Of a stretch of DNA of 64,000 nucleotides, positions 17,767 through 26,060 are shown in pieces. The stretch is from Kitasatospora purpeofusca (GTDB lineage: Bacteria > Actinomycetota > Actinomycetes > Streptomycetales > Streptomycetaceae): NCBI RefSeq assembly GCF_000718025.1, contig NZ_JODS01000012.1, positions 62,001-126,000 on the forward strand, given 5' to 3'. The translations under genes were made by a program, and so were the position numbers. The notes beneath the pieces were generated by a model that had not been told where the DNA came from, made no database searches, and saw only the letters and a list, made by a program, of their open reading frames with translations. Position 1 is the first letter of the stretch. Each line of letters opens with the position of its first letter.

Positions 17767-19715
17767 AGCCCGAAGGCCAGCTGTTCCGGCCCGTCAAGCT
17801 CGCCCAGTTCCCCTCCGCCGTCAAGGAGTTCCTGGCCTCCTCCGAAGCCTCCACGGACACCACCGAGGACACCACCGAGGACACCACCGAGGACACCACC
17901 GAGGACGCCGCCCCGGGCACCTCCCCGGGTACCTCCCCGGCCGCCGCCCCCCGCCTCGCCCCGGCCACCGTCGGGGTGCCGGTCCCGATCGACGGCCGCG
18001 CGGACCTGGCGCAGAGCCTCGACCTCGCCGAGCAGCTGTACGACACCCTCCACCGCCCCCGGCCGCTCGACCTCGGCATCGTCCTCGGCGCCGACCGGCT
18101 CCCGGACGGCCTCGCCGAGCTGGCCGGGCCGCTGGCCGCCGAGTGGCTGCCCGAGGAGCGGCTCGCCGACACCGCCGCCTTCCTCCGCGACCGTCCCGGC
18201 AGCCTGCTGCTGGTCGGCTGCTACGACCGGCTCACCCTCGACCCGGTGCGCTCCCTGCTGTTCGCCACCTACCGCAGCCGCACCCACGCCCTGACCCTGC
18301 TGAGCGGGCGCGACGCCGCCTCGCTCTCCTGGAGCATCGCCAAGCAGTACGCCCGACCGGCGGCCGCGGTCGGGGCCGTCGGGCTGTTCACCGACACCGA
18401 CCGGCCGCCGCACCTGCCCGGCGTCCAGGTCCACGACGACCGGGACTTCGAGCGGGTCGACATCCAGGCCGCGATCCTCGGCACGCACTGGCGCAAGGTC
18501 GCCTTCCAGGGCCACGGCAAGGACGACAGCGTCAACCTGGGCGAGTTCACCATCTGCGGCCTCAGCCCGGCCGCCGAGGCCCGGCCCGGGCTGCTCGGCC
18601 CGCGCTGCTCCTACGGGCTGCCCTGCTACAAGCCCGAGGACAAGCTCGTCCCGCTGCACCGGGTACCGGCCGTCGAGGTGGTGCTCAGCGCCTGCAACAG
18701 CGGCCCGCTGGCCGACCTCGCGCTGTACGACCCGAAGTACCAGCTGCTGCTCAACGCGCTGGACGGTCCGGCCCGCACCGTGGTCGCCGCCGTGTCGGTG
18801 CACGACTCCGACCGGCCCGAGAACGTCGCCTGGATGCGCGCGGCCCTCACCGGCGGCGACACCGTGGACACCCTCAACGCCAGCCTGGCCGGTTCGCACC
18901 CGTACCCGGCGTTCCTGCGGTTCGGCCTGCCCGACGCCACCGCGCCCGCGCCCGAGCCGGCCGACCACCGGCCCGACCCGCTGCTGCTCACCGTCGGCCG
19001 CCGGCTGAACGCCCTGCTCGGTTCCGAACTCCTGCCGCACAACCACGCCCTGCGGCCCCGGCTGACCAAGCTGGCCCGGAAGGTGGACCTCTGGGTGGCC
19101 CGGCCCACCCACCTCGCGGACCAGTCCGCCGCCGAGATCCAGGCCTCGCTCACCGCCGACCTGCAGTCCCTCGACCATGTGCTGGCCGGGCAGGTCGCGG
19201 CGGACCCCGAGGACGAGCTGATGAACTACCCGGCGCACTTCGGCGACCGCAGTTCGCTGGACCCCGAGGTGCGCGAGGTGACCTGCCACTGCGGGCGCCC
19301 GGCCCAGGAGTTCACCCGGCGCGGCCTGCTCCCGCAGATCCTCGACACCGTCTGCGCCGTCTGCATGCGCTGCGGGGACGTCACCTTCCGGCTGCCGCAG
19401 GCACCCTCGCTGCTCGCCCACAGCGCCGACGAGGTCCGGCAGGGCGGCGTCCTGGAGGTGCGCGCCGAACTCACCGCAGCCCGCACCGGCCCCGTCCGGC
19501 TCGGCCTGTTCGTCCCCACCTACCTGCGCGCGGACGTGACGGTCGAGCCCGAGCACGCCAAGGTCCGCGCCGTCGGCGGCCGGCCGACGGACGTCGCGTT
19601 CCGGGTCCGCTTCGACCCGGCCACCGCCCCGCAGGCGTACTACTTCACCGTGTTCGCCGTCCAGGACCTCGCCGTCTCGACGGCCCGGCGCCACTTCGGC
19701 GTCCTGCCCGGCTGA
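17763..19715 (+). CDS. Caspase/CHAT-like protein with C-terminal zinc knuckle (BlsK position)
   Basis: 650 aa. After an acidic TTED repeat region (about residues 31-48) comes an alpha/beta domain with two clan-CD-like motifs: VAFQGHG with His251 and VVLSACNSG with Cys311, the spacing and surroundings of the His-Cys dyad of CHAT, gingipain or caspase-type proteins. A cysteine set Cys508-x-Cys510 ... Cys531-x2-Cys534-x2-Cys537 suggests zinc binding, then a beta-rich C-terminal domain. In the blasticidin S cluster, as I recall, this position is held by blsK, a leucyl-tRNA-dependent leucyltransferase. Whether this protein is a protease or an acyltransferase cannot be decided from sequence. ATG follows GAGG by 8 nt. 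Confidence 0.7.
   Translation: MKPEGQLFRPVKLAQFPSAVKEFLASSEASTDTTEDTTEDTTEDTTEDAAPGTSPGTSPAAAPRLAPATVGVPVPIDGRADLAQSLDLAEQLYDTLHRPRPLDLGIVLGADRLPDGLAELAGPLAAEWLPEERLADTAAFLRDRPGSLLLVGCYDRLTLDPVRSLLFATYRSRTHALTLLSGRDAASLSWSIAKQYARPAAAVGAVGLFTDTDRPPHLPGVQVHDDRDFERVDIQAAILGTHWRKVAFQGHGKDDSVNLGEFTICGLSPAAEARPGLLGPRCSYGLPCYKPEDKLVPLHRVPAVEVVLSACNSGPLADLALYDPKYQLLLNALDGPARTVVAAVSVHDSDRPENVAWMRAALTGGDTVDTLNASLAGSHPYPAFLRFGLPDATAPAPEPADHRPDPLLLTVGRRLNALLGSELLPHNHALRPRLTKLARKVDLWVARPTHLADQSAAEIQASLTADLQSLDHVLAGQVAADPEDELMNYPAHFGDRSSLDPEVREVTCHCGRPAQEFTRRGLLPQILDTVCAVCMRCGDVTFRLPQAPSLLAHSADEVRQGGVLEVRAELTAARTGPVRLGLFVPTYLRADVTVEPEHAKVRAVGGRPTDVAFRVRFDPATAPQAYYFTVFAVQDLAVSTARRHFGVLPG
17856..17906 (+). 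repeat. In-frame 12-bp tandem repeat (Asp-Thr-Thr-Glu)
   Basis: Four copies of GACACCACCGAG plus a partial copy, encoding DTTE units in the N-terminal tail of the caspase/CHAT-like protein. Copy number is likely to vary among strains through slippage without breaking the frame. Confidence 0.85.
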
Positions 19716-19755
19716 CCCGCCACCCCGACCGCACACCCCGAGGACACCCACTGCC

Positions 19756-20394
19756 ATGACCAGCACCCCCACCAGCACCGAGCCCGGTGCCAAGCCCGAC
19801 ATCCAGCTCATCGAGCAGAACGGCGAGGTCACCCTCAGCATCGGCGGAGAGCAGGCCATGCAGGCCTGGGAGCGCGACCTCATGTGGGCGAGCGCCGACC
19901 TGCTCTGCGAGTACGGCCAGGACTTCTACGAGGTCGGGCTCGGCCTCGGCCTCTCCGCCCTGCGGATCGCGCAGAACCCGGCCACCCGCCGCCACACCGT
20001 GCTGGAACTCTTCGACGAGGTCGAGGACCTCTTCCGCGCCGAGCACCCCCAAGTACCCGAGAACCTCACCGTCGAGCGCGGGAACTTCTTCCGGCGGATC
20101 TTCGAGCTGCCCTCGGAGAGCATCGACGGGATGTTCTTCGACCCGGCCCTGGACATGGAGGTGTGGACCGACGCCGAGCTGTGGGCCCGCACCATGCCCG
20201 AGGTGGTCCGGGTGCTGCGCCCGGGCGGGGTGTTCATCCCCTTCTTCAGCACCAAGCCCGAGCTGCGCTGGCAGTACACCCCGCACTTCCGCTCGATCCG
20301 GGTCGAGCGCCACCCCTACACCGCGTACGACACCACCGAGTACACCCACGGCACCAGCGGTGACGCCTACATCCAGTGCTTCCTCAAGGACTGA
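19756..20394 (+). CDS. blsL: GAMT-like guanidine N-methyltransferase (BlsL-like)
   Basis: 212-aa SAM methyltransferase resembling guanidinoacetate/arginine methyltransferases: QAMQAWERDLMWASADLL before the SAM loop, YEVGLGLGLSALRIA as motif I, then VERGNFFRRIFELPSESIDGMFFDPA and VLRPGGVFIPFF. In blasticidin S biosynthesis BlsL methylates the guanidine of the beta-arginine unit after it has been acylated; the position between the caspase-like gene and the BlsM-like gene matches. ATG 19756 has GAGG about 12 nt upstream, rather far. Confidence 0.8.
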   Translation: MTSTPTSTEPGAKPDIQLIEQNGEVTLSIGGEQAMQAWERDLMWASADLLCEYGQDFYEVGLGLGLSALRIAQNPATRRHTVLELFDEVEDLFRAEHPQVPENLTVERGNFFRRIFELPSESIDGMFFDPALDMEVWTDAELWARTMPEVVRVLRPGGVFIPFFSTKPELRWQYTPHFRSIRVERHPYTAYDTTEYTHGTSGDAYIQCFLKD

Positions 20395-20399
20395 GCGCC

Positions 20400-20912
20400 A
20401 TGACCACCGACCTCACCGCCCACCTCGCCGAGCTGCCCCGGACCCTCTTCCTGGCCGGGCCGTTCATCCAGCTGCTCGACCCGGAGACCGGCGAGATGCC
20501 GCCGGGAGCCCGGGAGCCCTTCGATCTGCTGATCAAGCACTTCGAGGCGCAGGGTGTCGCCGTCCACAACGCCCACCGCCGGGAGGCCTGGGGCGCCGAG
20601 CTGATGCGCCCCGAGCAGTGCACCGCGCTCGACCAGGAGGAGATCCGCAAGGCGGAGCTCTTCGTCGCCCTGCCGGGCTCCCCGGCCTCCCCGGGCACCC
20701 ACATCGAGATCGGCTGGGCCAGCGCCTTCGGCAAGCCCATCGTGCTGCTGCTCGAACGCGGCCGGGAGTACACCTTCCTGGTCCAGGGGCTGCACACGGT
20801 GGCGGAGGTGGAGGAGGTGGTCTACACCGACCTCGCCGCCTCGCTGCCCGCCGTCGACCGCGCCGTCCAGCGGGTCCTGGCCCGCCACCGCGGCGCCGCC
20901 CGACCCGCCTGA
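20400..20912 (+). CDS. blsM: BlsM-like CMP N-glycosidase (nucleoside deoxyribosyltransferase fold)
   Basis: 170 aa. LFLAGPF at the start, an EIRKAELFVALPGS strand, and GTHIEIGWASAFGKPIVLL, whose glutamate is the catalytic nucleophile of nucleoside 2-deoxyribosyltransferases. BlsM and MilB of this fold hydrolyse (hydroxymethyl-)CMP to the free base, which feeds cytosylglucuronate synthesis. ATG 20400 is used because AAGGA lies 10 nt upstream; an in-frame TTG eight codons earlier falls inside the methyltransferase gene. Confidence 0.8.
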   Translation: MTTDLTAHLAELPRTLFLAGPFIQLLDPETGEMPPGAREPFDLLIKHFEAQGVAVHNAHRREAWGAELMRPEQCTALDQEEIRKAELFVALPGSPASPGTHIEIGWASAFGKPIVLLLERGREYTFLVQGLHTVAEVEEVVYTDLAASLPAVDRAVQRVLARHRGAARPA

Positions 20913-20981
20913 CCTGACGCACCCGCCCGGCCGACCCGCCCACCTCACACCAGCCGCCGCCGACAGGAGCCACGACGACCG

Positions 20982-22376
20982 ATGCGACGCCGCCACGGCC
21001 CGCCCGCCCTGAACGCCGTCCCAGCGGTCCTCGCGGTCCCAGCGGTCCTCGCCGTGCTCGCCGTGCTCCTGTCGCTGGTGGCCGCCGCCCCGCCCGGTCA
21101 CCGCCCCGCCGGGTCCCGCCCGCCCGGCGACGACCTGCGGACCCCGGCGGTCGTCACCCACACCCTGACGCTGCGCAGCGATGCGACGGGTGCCGCCTGG
21201 CGGGGGCGCCAGCGGGTCGACTTCACCCAGGTCGCGCCCGAGCCGCTGTCCGCCGTGTACCTGCGGCTCTGGGGGAACGCCCGCGGCGGGTGCGCGGCGC
21301 CCGCCGTCCGGCTGACGGGCATCACCGGCACGGCCACGGCGGACTGCACCACGCTCGAGGTGCCGCTGCCCCGCCCGCTGCGTCAGGGCGAGTCCGGCAG
21401 CCTCGACTTCGAGCTCTCCGTCGACGTCCCCGAGGGCCTCGACCGCTTCGGGCGCGACGGCGCGTACACCATCCTCGGCAACGCCCTGCCCACGCTCGCC
21501 GTCCTGGACGGCGACGGCTGGCACCTCGATCCGTACACCCGCAACGGCGAGTCCTTCTACTCCGTCGCGGCCGACTACTCCGTCACCCTGGACCACCCCT
21601 CCGGCCTGCTGGTCCCCGCCACCGGCAGCGCCGTGGACACGCCCGGCGAGCCGGGCCGGACCGTCACCGCCGTCACCGCCCGTCGGGTCCGCGACTTCGC
21701 CTGGGCCGCCGGTCCGTTCACCCGGCTCACCGGCCGGTCGGCGGACGGCGTGCGGATCGGCGTGTTCGCGACCCCCGACATCACCGCCGAGGAGGCGAGC
21801 CGGATGCTGGAGCTCGCGCGCACGGCGATCGACGCGCACTCCGCCCGCTTCGGCGCCTACCCGTACGGGGAGCTGGCCGTCGTCCTCGACAACGCCTTCT
21901 GGTTCAGCGGCATGGAGTACCCGGGCTTCGTCCTCGACCGGGTCAAACCCTCGGCGCTGGTCCACGAGTTGGCGCACCAGTGGTGGTACGGCATCGTCGG
22001 CGACGACCAGTACCGCGCGCCCTGGCTGGACGAGTCGTTCAGCGAGTACGCCACCGACCTCGTGCTCGGCGGGGCCGACAAGGACTGCGCGGCCGCACCG
22101 CGTTGGGAGTCCGAGGACGAGCGGCTGACCTCGCCCATGAGCCACTGGGACGCGCACCCCGGCCGGTACGAGGCGGTCGTCTACGACCACGGCTCCTGCG
22201 CCCTGCACGAGCTGGGCCGGCTGCTGGGCGAGGAGACGATGGCCGCCCTGCTGCGCGACTACGCCCGGGCCCACTGGTTCGGCGTCTCGACCACCGCCGC
22301 GTTCAAGGCCGCCGCCCGGGCGGTGTCCCCGGTCGACCTCGCCCCGTTCTGGCGGGAGCACCGGATCGACGGCTGA
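20982..22376 (+). CDS. Secreted M1-family aminopeptidase
   Basis: 464 aa with a hydrophobic N-terminal export segment (about residues 10-36). Zinc site HELAHQWW with His328, His332 and Glu351 gives HExxH-x18-E; GMEYPG nearby replaces the exopeptidase GAMEN motif. Shorter than typical 850-aa PepN, as in the secreted actinobacterial M1 group. ATG 20982 has AGGAG 13 nt upstream. It is the last rightward gene of the cluster, before a double terminator. In blasticidin producers a PepN-type enzyme removes the protecting leucine; a cluster-borne secreted version could do this outside the cell (inference). Confidence 0.85.
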   Translation: MRRRHGPPALNAVPAVLAVPAVLAVLAVLLSLVAAAPPGHRPAGSRPPGDDLRTPAVVTHTLTLRSDATGAAWRGRQRVDFTQVAPEPLSAVYLRLWGNARGGCAAPAVRLTGITGTATADCTTLEVPLPRPLRQGESGSLDFELSVDVPEGLDRFGRDGAYTILGNALPTLAVLDGDGWHLDPYTRNGESFYSVAADYSVTLDHPSGLLVPATGSAVDTPGEPGRTVTAVTARRVRDFAWAAGPFTRLTGRSADGVRIGVFATPDITAEEASRMLELARTAIDAHSARFGAYPYGELAVVLDNAFWFSGMEYPGFVLDRVKPSALVHELAHQWWYGIVGDDQYRAPWLDESFSEYATDLVLGGADKDCAAAPRWESEDERLTSPMSHWDAHPGRYEAVVYDHGSCALHELGRLLGEETMAALLRDYARAHWFGVSTTAAFKAAARAVSPVDLAPFWREHRIDG

Positions 22377-22391
22377 GCACCGAACCGGACG

Positions 22392-22459
22392 GGACCGCCC
22401 CGGCCGGCTGCCGGGGCGGTCCTGGGTGCTCGGCCGGGGCGCACGGGGCGCCCCGGCCG
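22392..22459. terminator. Two tandem perfect hairpins closing the cluster
   Basis: Hairpin 1: 13-bp stem 22392-22404 / 22410-22422, 5-nt loop. Hairpin 2: 12-bp stem 22431-22442 / 22448-22459, 5-nt loop. They sit between the convergent aminopeptidase and collagenase genes and should stop transcription from both sides. Confidence 0.85.
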
Positions 22460-22467
22460 GGAGGGGA

Positions 22468-24819
22468 TCAGAACTCGCTGGTGACGCTCACCCCACTGAA
22501 GCCCTGCTGGGCGTACAGGCTGAAGAAGACGTAGCCGGCCGGGGGGTCGGTGACGGTCAGGGACTCGGAGTTGTCCGGGCCCGCGGAGCGGGTGACGTAC
22601 GAGTCGGTGTACGCCCAGCCGTACGGGTTGTAGTAGAGCTCGCCGTTGCCGGTGCCGCCGCTGCTGGTGACCCGGATCTGGCGGGTGCCCGCCGGCACCC
22701 ACAGGTAGAAGTGCGCGTAGTTGCCGGTGACGGCCGACAGGTTGCTCCGGCCGCAGTTGCGGTCGAGCTTGCGGAGGTCGCCGCCCGCGCACTCGGTCAC
22801 CCTGGGGAAGCTCGGGGTGTTCTTGCACTCGCCGGCCGCACAGGAGTTCAGCCAGCTGTCGAAGTCGGCGTCGTACCGGGTGCCGACGGTCGACTTGAGG
22901 AGGGTCCGGGAGCCGGCCCAGTCGCCCTTGCGGTACAGGCCGAGCAGGGTGTCCACGTCGGGCCGGTGGCGCTCCAGCATGTAGCGGACGGCCAGGTAGC
23001 CCCAGCGGTAGGTGCGGTCCTCGTTCTGGTAGTGGCTGTCGAAGAGCTCGCTCAGGCGGTAGGTGTGCTTGGCGGCCGCCTCGATGGCCTTGGTGTTCAC
23101 GACCTTGAGGTAGGAGTCGGCGACGACCTCGGCGAGGCCCTCGGTCCACCACGCGACGGGGGTGCGGTCGGCCGCCAGGAAGTCGCCGTACATGTTGAAG
23201 CGGGCATCCAGGTAGTGGGTGTACTCGTGGTTGAGGTTCCAGATCGAGAAGCCCGGTTCACCCCAGGTCTTCTCGTAGGCGACGAACCGCGCCTTGTTGC
23301 CGGCCTTGGCCGGGTCGCCCTCCAGGTACATGCCGCCGTTGCTGGTGTTGTTGCCGAACATGACCGGGGAGAGCAGGTCGTACTCTTCGTACTTATCGAA
23401 GACGACGACGTCGATGGTGCTGTTGAGGTCGTCCGCGACCGGGCCGTTGTCCCGTGCCACAGCGTGGAAGAACGCGTCCTGGCCGTTGAGAACGGTGCAG
23501 GTGCTGTCCAGCTGGTCCGGGGTCATGGACTCGGCGAGGATGCGGATGCTCGGGCTGCACTGCTTGATGCCGGTCAGGTGGGCGTCCTGGAAGAGCTCCG
23601 CGTCCTGGCAGGTGCCGTAGGAGGCGCAGTGCGCCTGGTCGTAGGCGCGAACGCCGACCGCGGCGGCCGCACGCTGGTTCCGGGTGGGGCCGGTGACCGA
23701 GAAGCCCGCGGTGAGCGCCTTGAGGTACGGCTCCACCCGAGGGATGAACTCGGGGTAGTACATGAACCGGCTCAGTTCCTTGATCGAGTTGGTGAGCACG
23801 GTGTCGTAGGCGCCGCCGGCGTGGACGAGGGCCCGGTTGGCGAAGGCCGCCACCAGGTCGATCAGGGCCGGGTCCTTCTGGAGCTCATCGTGGAACTTCG
23901 GGTCCTGGCTCTGGATGCCCCGGTAGAGCACCAGGAAGGCCGGGTTGAGCCCCCACATCAGGTCGTTCTTGTCCCACGCGCTGCTGGTGTAGGCGGTGAG
24001 CAGGCGCTTGGCGTACGGCAGGTACTTGACCGGCTCGCGCGTGACGTCGGCGAGCACGGCCGCGTTCGCCAGCGGGCCGGCGTTCTCGGCGGTGGTGTCC
24101 AGCCCGTGCGAGTTGGCGAAGAACGCCTCCACAGCCGGGAAGATCGCCTCCGGGACCTTTTCGCTGTACTCGCCGACCGCGAGGCGGTTGTCCCACTGCA
24201 CGGCGTAGCCGGCCTGGATGTAGTACATCAACTGCTGGACGGAGCCGCTGTTGTTGCCCTGGTAGGCGACGGCGGCCTCGCGGGCGGCAGCGGCCACCGT
24301 CAGCATCTGGGACTCGCCGAAGACGGCGGCCCCGTAGCGGGGGTCGATCCTGAACAGGGTGTCGATGCACCTCATGCTCACGGACTTGATGAGCCTGACC
24401 AGCTCGGTGCCCGTCCGCCCGAAGTCGGTCGGGTTGCACGCCTCGGCCTCGGCCGAGCCGTCACCGGCTGCCGCGCCCGGGCCGGACGACTTGGCCGCCG
24501 ACTGCTCGGCCAGCCAGGGGGCGAAGTCGTTGCGGGGCTTGCTGTCGGTCGACGCGAGGTCCCCGTTGTGCTCGGCGGGTACCGCGGCGGGGTCGTCGGA
24601 CCTCCGGACCTTCTCCACACCGGGCGGCGGGAGCTCGCCGGACGGAGCCGGGTGGGCTCCTGCGGCCTCCCGGACGGCCGGCGGTACGGCCAGGGGGGAC
24701 GCGGCGACGGGTGCGGCCTGCCCGAGTGGGGCGAACAGACCGATCGTCAGGACCAGGGAGAGCGCTAGCGTCAAAAGTCTTGCCAACTGCCGAAGGTGCG
24801 ACAGACGTGCGGTTCTCAC
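22468..24819 (-). CDS. Secreted M9-family collagenase
   Basis: 783-aa metalloprotease. An N-terminal export signal (LARLLTLALSLVLTIGLFAPLG) is followed by a long activator-type helical region, then the gluzincin site HEYTHYLDARF (first His about residue 531) with WWTEGLAEVVAD supplying the third zinc ligand. After AGECKNTPSF comes a C-terminal prepeptidase-like (PPC) beta-sandwich ending in GFSGVSVTSEF. GTG 24817-24819 is chosen because GGAGG lies 7 nt upstream; the frame continues 21 codons further without a ribosome site. Acts on collagen-like or peptide substrates outside the cell. Confidence 0.9.
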   Translation of the reverse strand: MRTARLSHLRQLARLLTLALSLVLTIGLFAPLGQAAPVAASPLAVPPAVREAAGAHPAPSGELPPPGVEKVRRSDDPAAVPAEHNGDLASTDSKPRNDFAPWLAEQSAAKSSGPGAAAGDGSAEAEACNPTDFGRTGTELVRLIKSVSMRCIDTLFRIDPRYGAAVFGESQMLTVAAAAREAAVAYQGNNSGSVQQLMYYIQAGYAVQWDNRLAVGEYSEKVPEAIFPAVEAFFANSHGLDTTAENAGPLANAAVLADVTREPVKYLPYAKRLLTAYTSSAWDKNDLMWGLNPAFLVLYRGIQSQDPKFHDELQKDPALIDLVAAFANRALVHAGGAYDTVLTNSIKELSRFMYYPEFIPRVEPYLKALTAGFSVTGPTRNQRAAAAVGVRAYDQAHCASYGTCQDAELFQDAHLTGIKQCSPSIRILAESMTPDQLDSTCTVLNGQDAFFHAVARDNGPVADDLNSTIDVVVFDKYEEYDLLSPVMFGNNTSNGGMYLEGDPAKAGNKARFVAYEKTWGEPGFSIWNLNHEYTHYLDARFNMYGDFLAADRTPVAWWTEGLAEVVADSYLKVVNTKAIEAAAKHTYRLSELFDSHYQNEDRTYRWGYLAVRYMLERHRPDVDTLLGLYRKGDWAGSRTLLKSTVGTRYDADFDSWLNSCAAGECKNTPSFPRVTECAGGDLRKLDRNCGRSNLSAVTGNYAHFYLWVPAGTRQIRVTSSGGTGNGELYYNPYGWAYTDSYVTRSAGPDNSESLTVTDPPAGYVFFSLYAQQGFSGVSVTSEF

Positions 24820-25126
24820 GTGGGGGCCTCCGGGCCTTGAGTCGGTCGCGTTGGGGACGTGACCGGTGGAGGTGAGGACCAAAGGGCGACGGCGCCTTGA
24901 TGGGGCTCCGTCGCGACCGGTGGGGAGTGGTGATCAGTACCATGGCACATGTCACATCTTCTTTGGAAGCCCTTTACCGCCACTCCGTTCGGCCCGGAAC
25001 GTTCCGCACCAGGAGCATGACGATCCGTCATCATCGCTGCTGTACAACAGAGTTCAACAATCCAGGAATCAACATCCGACCTGGCGACGAGCTGTCACCG
25101 AAACCCGCAACCCCGACGACGAACCG
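24820..25126. other. Collagenase upstream region with two palindromes
   Basis: 307 bp, the least GC-rich stretch nearby, with no gene that I can support. Holds the 12-bp perfect palindrome CGGAACGTTCCG (24995-25006) and ATGACG-ATC-CGTCAT (25017-25031), about 176-212 bp upstream of the collagenase start. Either may be an operator for the leftward collagenase gene. Confidence 0.45.
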
Positions 25127-25978
25127 TCAGACCGCGTACACAGCAGCGGCGGTGCGCACGAAGGAGCGCACCAGCGGATTCGGGTCCCCCGCGTTCCAGG
25201 CCGCCACCACCCGGCTCGGCGGCATGTCGGCGACCGGCACGACGGCCAGCCCGGCGGGCGGCTCGTGCCCGAGCGGGGCCATCCCGACCGTGCCGTTCCA
25301 GAGCACCGCGTGCCGGCATTCCTGGACGGCGCGGACGACCGGACCCTGCCGGCGCTCACCGCCGTTCCAGTACGCCTGCCAGAGCGGATCGGTGCCCTCC
25401 GGGAACTGGAACCACCGCCGCTCGGCCAGGTCGGCCAGCCGCAGCCGCGCACGGCCCGCCAGCGGATCGTCGGCGCGCAGCACCGCTCCCACCGGGTCGG
25501 CCCGCAGTTCGCGCACCGCGAGGCCGGTCTCCTCGAACGGGCCGCGGGTCAGCGCGACATCGACCAGCCCGGCGCGCAGCCCGCAGGTCGGATCGGTCAG
25601 ATCGGTCTCGCGGACCCGGACCTCCACCTCGGGGAAGCGCCGCCGGTAGGCGGCGGCCAACCGGTTCACCCCCAGGTCGGAGCTGTCGGCCAGGATGCCG
25701 ACGGTCAGCGACGCCGGGCCGGCGGCCGCGGTGACCCGGGCCCGGGCCCGTTCGGCCCGGTCCAGCAGGTCCCGCGCTTCCGTCAGCAGGGTCTCCCCGG
25801 CCGGGGTGAGCGTGGTCCCGGTGGCCGAGCGGTTCAGCAGCACGGCTCCGAGCTCGCTCTCCAACTGCCGGATCGCACGGCTCAGCGGCGGCTGGCTCAT
25901 GTGCAGCCTGGCGGCGGCGCGTCCGAAGTGGAGTTCCTCGCCGACCGCGACGAAATAGCGCAGCGTCCGCAGCTCCAT
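25127..25978 (-). CDS. LysR-family transcriptional regulator
   Basis: 283 aa. N-terminal winged helix MELRTLRYFVAVGEELHFGRAAARLHMSQPPLSRAIRQLE with the usual GxTLTPAG linker, then a substrate-binding domain (LTVGILADSSDLG onward). Divergent from a cupin gene with 82 bp between starts, the usual arrangement for a LysR regulator and its target; the cupin substrate or a related small molecule could be the inducer. Start ATG 25976-25978. Confidence 0.92.
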   Translation of the reverse strand: MELRTLRYFVAVGEELHFGRAAARLHMSQPPLSRAIRQLESELGAVLLNRSATGTTLTPAGETLLTEARDLLDRAERARARVTAAAGPASLTVGILADSSDLGVNRLAAAYRRRFPEVEVRVRETDLTDPTCGLRAGLVDVALTRGPFEETGLAVRELRADPVGAVLRADDPLAGRARLRLADLAERRWFQFPEGTDPLWQAYWNGGERRQGPVVRAVQECRHAVLWNGTVGMAPLGHEPPAGLAVVPVADMPPSRVVAAWNAGDPNPLVRSFVRTAAAVYAV

Positions 25979-26060
25979 ACCCGCAACGATACCCGCGCGG
26001 TATCGGCCGCCACAGAACGGGTCTTGGACGGACGACCCGCCCCGGCGGTGGAATCGGGGC

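Noticed and set aside
9492..22376. Reading the cluster as a RiPP locus because of the radical SAM and caspase-like genes
   Set aside because: No convincing precursor peptide; the N-glycosidase, DegT enzyme, ATP-grasp and GAMT-like genes fit a nucleoside pathway much better.
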